DNA from: Uloborus plumipes
Lineage: Eukaryota > Arthropoda > Arachnida > Araneae > Uloboridae
Length of the DNA: 64,000 nucleotides
Direction of reading: 5' to 3'
Assembly (NCBI GenBank): GCA_038373865.1
Contig: JAXGGA010004716.1
Location: 21,237 to 85,236 of the forward strand
In this document: positions 60,090 through 64,000 of the stretch, piece after piece
Position numbering within the stretch: position 1 is the stretch's first letter
Layout: each line of letters begins with the position of its first letter
Notes under the pieces: generated by a model
Database searches by the model: none
What the model was told of the DNA's origin: nothing
What the model saw: only the letters and a program-made list of their open reading frames with translations
Position numbers and translations under genes: made by a program

Positions 60090-60219
60090 TGTACTCCTGT
60101 AGAGCTGCTCGACTTCTCTGGAAATGCCGGGTAGTGCGACAGCCAGCATCATCAGCGCATGCAGGATCAGACTGAGGACGAGATTGCGATGCACGCGGAC
60201 CCTCGAACACTGAAGGGCT
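60090..60219 (-). CDS. Pdfr: PDF receptor-like class B GPCR, ICL1-TM2 exon
   Basis: The 130-base exon encodes K-ALQCSRVRVHRNLVLSL, then TM2 and a short extracellular loop ending LYRST. The Cys-x-Arg...His-x-Asn-Leu pattern is the class B TM2 signature; the His is the conserved residue 2.50 involved in receptor activation. The acceptor is TTTCAG. I chose donor GTAAGG after ...AGT ACA because it restores phase 0 for the next exon, over the alternative GTACAG five bases earlier. The CSRVRVHRNL segment recalls PDF receptors more than calcitonin or CRF receptors, from memory of the families. A 532-base MITE starts about 70 bases upstream of the acceptor. Confidence 0.9.
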
Positions 60220-60290
60220 CTGAAATATATAGATGAACCCTCATAATTTAGAAGAAAGTAAAAATGAGGCTGAAATATGGAAAGCATATG

Positions 60291-60822
60291 CACTGTAAAC
60301 ATTTTTTTTATAGTATAATACAGCTAATTTTATATTTGGATCCGGGCTGTTCATATAGAATTTTTCTTTTGACCCGGTAGTACGACAGTTTAACCACAGA
60401 TTTATTTTCCATTGAAAAGAGAAGGTATAAACTGTCGTACCAGACGTATGAAGACGTATGACAAAGGGTTGGGGTGAAAATTTCAACCCCGTCCTCTAAA
60501 GAAAAAACCCCGTCCTCTAAAGAAGTTATGGTACAACATTTGTACCGCCCGGTTCCTAAAGGATAAACTGTAAAGTTGCTAAATTTAGTTTACTACCGCT
60601 CATTTTACACTTTTAAACTGGAACTTCGGCTGCCCGTATTATACTGTTGTTTTTACAGTATAATACAGCTAAATTTTACGGCAATAAACCAAAATTAACT
60701 TTACAGTAATAAACTGTAAAATTGCTAGTTTTACAGTTCATTGTTGTGCATTTTAGAGTTTTAAATTAAAACCTCGGCTGCCAGTATTATACTGTAAAAA
60801 CAACAGTTCCTTCCTTGCAGTG
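60291..60822. mobile_element. MITE family 8 copy 2
   Basis: CACTGTAAAC left and CCTTGCAGTG right; several ACAGTATAATACAGCT-type blocks inside. It lies just upstream of the TM2 exon acceptor. Confidence 0.7.
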
Positions 60823-60894
60823 TGGATTTCATAATATGAAAGAATACAAACCAAATTTAAGGAATTCGATGCTGGCAATAGGGGCACCGACTTG

Positions 60895-61000
60895 AAAAAA
60901 TTATTAAGGAAGGGGGTGGCAGACGTCTTTAGGAGTCATGGGATAGGATTCCCACCCTTGTGGCTGACTATGGGTCCGGGGTTCGCCCCCGTAACATTTT
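60895..61000 (+). mobile_element. Possible tRNA-like SINE fragment
   Basis: GTCCGGGGTTCGCCCCCGT near 60975 resembles a B box with a GC-rich arm; no convincing A box or duplication. Confidence 0.25.
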
Positions 61001-61272
61001 TACATTTTTCTGCCCTGAATGTACTATTTTGCATATTTTCTGGGGCATATAATTTATACAAAGCTGTAATATATGACGTGGCGTTTTCAAGGTAAAAGAA
61101 TCTTACAATTGGTAGTATGCGAATTTTCTAGTTGAACTAGACTGTCACTAGCGATTTGTTGTAAATGAAACAATCTAAATAGTGAGTTTTTGGGAATTGC
61201 TACAACTACAATACGTGTCAAAGTGAATGCTATGTAAAATGTTTTTTTTTTCTGAAGATAAATAAGCTTTTT

Positions 61273-61752
61273 AATGGGGGAGTTTCCTTCAGTCAAAAGT
61301 ACTACTTTTTGTTACTGAAATTGATAGAACGATATAAAAAAATAACATGGGCCAGGAAAATACTTTAATTTACCCAACAGTTTATTTTTTATTAATTTTT
61401 TTAAATACCCTACCTTGAAAACGGGGCGTGGTTTTTGTGACGTCAGTGGTGCACCTAACAGCTCTCTTTCCAATAATAACACCGTTTTGATTGACTTGAG
61501 TAGTCCAATCGCAGGAATCGGTGACGTCACGACCTTCGTCATCTCACTACAACCAATTAGATTTCGCGCTTACGTGCACCACTGACGTCAAGCGCAGATG
61601 TTTTTTTTTTTGGGGATAGCATTTGCGCACCGGTTAAAATAATTCATAAAAAATATATAACTGTCAAAAATAAAAATAAATGGTCAATTCCTATGTTTTG
61701 AAGCATGCTCTTTCACAAAAAATATTTTTGAAATTTCGGAAACTCCCCCATT
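61273..61752. mobile_element. MITE with two nested inverted pairs
   Basis: Outer AATGGGGGAGTTTCC and GGAAACTCCCCCATT. The inner pair has TGACGTCAGTGGTGCAC (61439) and GTGCACCACTGACGTCA (61574). Non-coding. Confidence 0.8.
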
Positions 61753-61927
61753 CAGCATTACAATGAGTGTAAAATTTTAAAATCTAGAGTATGTCACGTA
61801 CAGAATGATAACCCATGTACATTCTTATTACACCCTCTTACATTGTAACACAGATCCCTTTGCCATTCGTTGAAAAATACGTGCTTCTTCAATTGGAAAA
61901 TAACGTTCACAACCCTGATCATCAAAT

Positions 61928-62813
61928 CTATATATATATAAATGAATGTATGTATTTATGTATGTACCTTGTACCTATATATCTATGTATGTCCTTTATA
62001 GACTCAAAAATTACCCGTCGGATTTTGCTAAAAATTTCACAGTTTGTTTGTGTCCTCACTGGGCACATCAAGAGGCCAATTAGAAACAATCTGACAGGTG
62101 GCTCTTTTTTATTCCATTTTTAGTTGAAACTTTCGCATAAAATCTGTAATTTTTTAAAGGCTTCCCTCCATTCAAATCAATTTTTATTGTTTCATCTCAA
62201 CTTTTCCTCTATAGTCTAATTTTGCGCTTGATATTGTCGTTGCTTCGCGTGGTTTTCTGAGGCTTCTCTCAATTCAAACAGTTAAGAAATGTTTCTTTCG
62301 TGAGCATTCACCCTTGAATATATAAGGCAGGAATTCAAGTGAAACAGGAGATCGCAAATTACAATCGCTACTGTAAATGAATTACATTAGAACGTTTCTT
62401 GATAAAAACATCGTGACGTCAGCGTGACGTTTGCCTATGAAAAACGAGCTAGATAAAACGTCACAGCCTACTTGGCGAATAAGAGGAGATCACTGACTGC
62501 TTGTGAGATCTTATTGGCTCCACCCGTAGTGACGTCAGTGCCAAGTTAAGTTGATGATAATGTAATTCACTTCCAGTAGCGATTGCAATTCGAAGCGATT
62601 GCAATGGTGTTTCACTTGAATCCCTGCCTAATACTGCTGTTTTTATTTTTTCCAAAAGTAGAAACGCAATTTTTTAGTAAATCATCACAGATAAACAACA
62701 CATTTAAGTTTGGTTTCACATAGTCCGTCAAGTCGTTTAAACTGATCACGCGTTGTCACAAAAAATACCTTCTTGGATTTCGCATGTTGCATTTTAACCC
62801 GCGGGACATCTAC
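61928..62813 (+). mobile_element. Probable Helitron-like element interrupted by a MITE
   Basis: Starts TCTATATATATATAAATG after A. The possible end CCCGCGGGACATCTACTAG lies before T near 62813. The MITE at 62323 sits inside. The end hairpin is short, so the right border is uncertain. Confidence 0.5.
62323..62631. mobile_element. MITE family 6 copy 2
   Basis: AGGCAGGAATTCAAGTGAAA left and GTTTCACTTGAATCCCTGCC right; the interior matches the 18549 copy in inverted order. Confidence 0.85.
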
Positions 62814-63764
62814 TAGTGTTAAATATCATCTTCTCTGTCGAATATCATGACCAAGCTGAAGGAATTACCATCACGACGGCGACGCATAGTGGTTTGATGG
62901 CGGAAAAAATAGGCATTTCAAAGTTCAAACATAGAAAAATTTTAATGCCGTAATTACTTAGCCCTTGAGTTGTAGTAACATACTCCATAAGATTTATTTG
63001 GAAAAAAAATTGCATATTACCGAAAATAAGCCAAGAATGTTGAACAATTACGTTTTTAATTAATTTTGGACGTGACACTATACTGCAGTTTTAATTTATA
63101 CGTTCAGTAATCCGAACTTGAATTTATAAAAACTCATTTTTTCACATTGGTCTTTCACACTTATAGGATGCATATTGCACCAGAAATAATAATTAAAATG
63201 AATAAAAATTTAAAATTATCTGAAGTGAAAAACAAAATTGTGAAAAAATAATATAAAAAAATATTGAGGTATATAATTTTATCGGCGGCTTCCGGTGAGC
63301 TTAAAGCTATATTGGCAAATAGTTTGAACCTTTCTGTAACTAAACAAAAACATATTAGCTGCGACTACCTGCGACTGTGGACGTGACAGATGTTTTCATT
63401 TGAATCTCACTATTTACAAACACCAATATAGTAAACTAAAAAATAACATATCGTGGTATAACGGGGACAAATTGATTTTTATCAAAGAGATTGGCCATCA
63501 AATTTGACGTATTCCAAAAAAAATCTGCACCTCAAAGCCAGACTAACGTAAGTCACATTTTTACCACTTATAAAGGATCACGATCTATATTCAAGGGATT
63601 TTTTCGCTTTTTCCCCGATTCGAACCACTGTGCGACGTACCATCGAGAAGATAAGAAGCAATTATACACGGGGTGATCTAATAATCAAAGAGAGATAGCA
63701 AATAGCCTGATAATTGGAATTGAGCAGATGGCCGAATACAAGATAAGGAAAACAGGAAACTCAC
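62814..63764. other. Non-coding intron stretch
   Basis: No gene or bounded repeat recognised. Confidence 0.5.
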
Positions 63765-63877
63765 TTGAAGTAGGCGAAGATGAAGAGGGTGATGAGCAGG
63801 CAGATGAGCGACAGCACGGATCCCACGAGGATCACGTAGCTCACTGTCACCGGGGAAATGGGGGGCTCCTCCCGCTC
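63765..63877 (-). CDS. Pdfr: PDF receptor-like class B GPCR, TM1 exon (partial gene)
   Basis: The 113-base exon reads ERE-EPPISPVTVSYVILVGS and continues into a hydrophobic run ending IFAYFK, which is TM1 and the start of the first intracellular loop. The acceptor is a pyrimidine run ending TTACAG and the donor is GTGAGT. It starts in phase 0 and leaves two bases (AA) that join the first base of the next exon as Lys. GC-rich coding sequence stands out sharply from the AT-rich surroundings. The exons for the extracellular hormone-binding domain and signal peptide are upstream in gene order, beyond the right edge of the window. A MITE end begins only about 45 bases upstream of the acceptor (63922). 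Class B GPCR assignment comes from the joined six exons; this exon alone is only weakly diagnostic. Confidence 0.85.
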
Positions 63878-63921
63878 CTGTAAGGGGGAGAGGATCTAGT
63901 GAGAGAAGGTTGCATTCCTTG

Positions 63922-64000
63922 CACTGCAAAGAAGGAACTGTTTTTACAGTATAATACTGGCAGCCGAGGTTGCAATTTAAAACTGTGAAATCCACAGTAA
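63922..64000. mobile_element. MITE family 8 copy 3, cut by window end
   Basis: Begins CACTGCAAAGAAGGAACTG and continues with ACAGTATAATACTGGCAG as in copies 1 and 2. Confidence 0.75.

Larger units (their letters stand above)
21372..63877 (-). other. Pdfr: Partial receptor gene spanning six exons (gene extent within window)
   Basis: The exons join with phases 0/2, 2/0, 0/1, 1/0, 0/2, 2/0 and give one uninterrupted reading frame of about 252 codons covering TM1 to TM6. Known role of the family: PDF receptors are Gs-coupled neuropeptide receptors that raise cAMP in clock neurons and some peripheral tissue. Here that role is inferred from sequence resemblance only. Intron sizes in gene order are about 3.5, 3.6, 9.5, 11.9 and 13.2 kb. 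Missing parts: signal peptide and hormone-binding ectodomain (right of the window), TM7 and cytoplasmic tail (probably left of it). Alternatives are the DH44/CRF-type or, less likely, the DH31/calcitonin-type receptor. Confidence 0.75.

Overview
The window is eukaryotic, AT-rich, repeat-loaded DNA, most likely from an arthropod; the repeat style loosely suggests a chelicerate or spider, but that is only a guess. Its one host gene lies on the minus strand: six small GC-rich coding exons of a class B (secretin-family) G-protein-coupled receptor, at about 63.8, 60.1, 56.4, 46.8, 34.8 and 21.4 kb. They join in frame, with matching splice phases and canonical GT/AG borders, and encode TM1 to TM6 plus the start of the TM7 junction. 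The sequence best resembles arthropod pigment-dispersing factor (PDF) receptors, with the DH44/CRF-type receptor as second choice. The hormone-binding N-terminal exons must lie beyond base 64,000. The TM7 and tail exons were not found between 1 and 21,371 and probably lie left of the window.

Nearly everything else is intron (3.5, 3.6, 9.5, 11.9 and 13.2 kb) or downstream intron, filled with DNA transposons and SINEs. Left part (1-21 kb): long-arm foldback elements flanked by TA (284-936, 1769-2402, 6001-6622), Helitron-like elements (2688-4214, 5119-5789, ends at 9347, 9957 and 15683), a nested nest at 11.5-15.5 kb (a TTAA-flanked element holding two large foldbacks), several MITEs, and a 1.8 kb TIR element that runs up to the TM6 exon. 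Middle part (21.5-46 kb): tRNA-derived SINEs, a Helitron, a hAT-like element, three TTAA-flanked piggyBac-type elements (one retaining a transposase zinc-finger tail), a near-perfect 106-base-arm hairpin at 29.9-30.1 kb, a 550-base inverted repeat at 42.3-42.9 kb, and a 1.6 kb tandem duplication at 43.3-46.5 kb. Right part (46-64 kb): further Helitrons, hAT-like elements with exact 8-base target duplications, a second SINE family, and MITEs crowding the receptor exons.

The most notable local biology is the transposon-exon interface. A 294-base MITE beside the TM3 exon duplicated the 5' splice site itself as part of its target-site duplication, so the intron now carries two tandem copies of the donor region. 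The TM6 exon's donor also touches a transposon terminal repeat. I see no second host gene, no structural RNA gene beyond tRNA-derived SINE heads, no CRISPR array and no viral genes. Coordinates of repeats are read by eye and may be off by a few bases.
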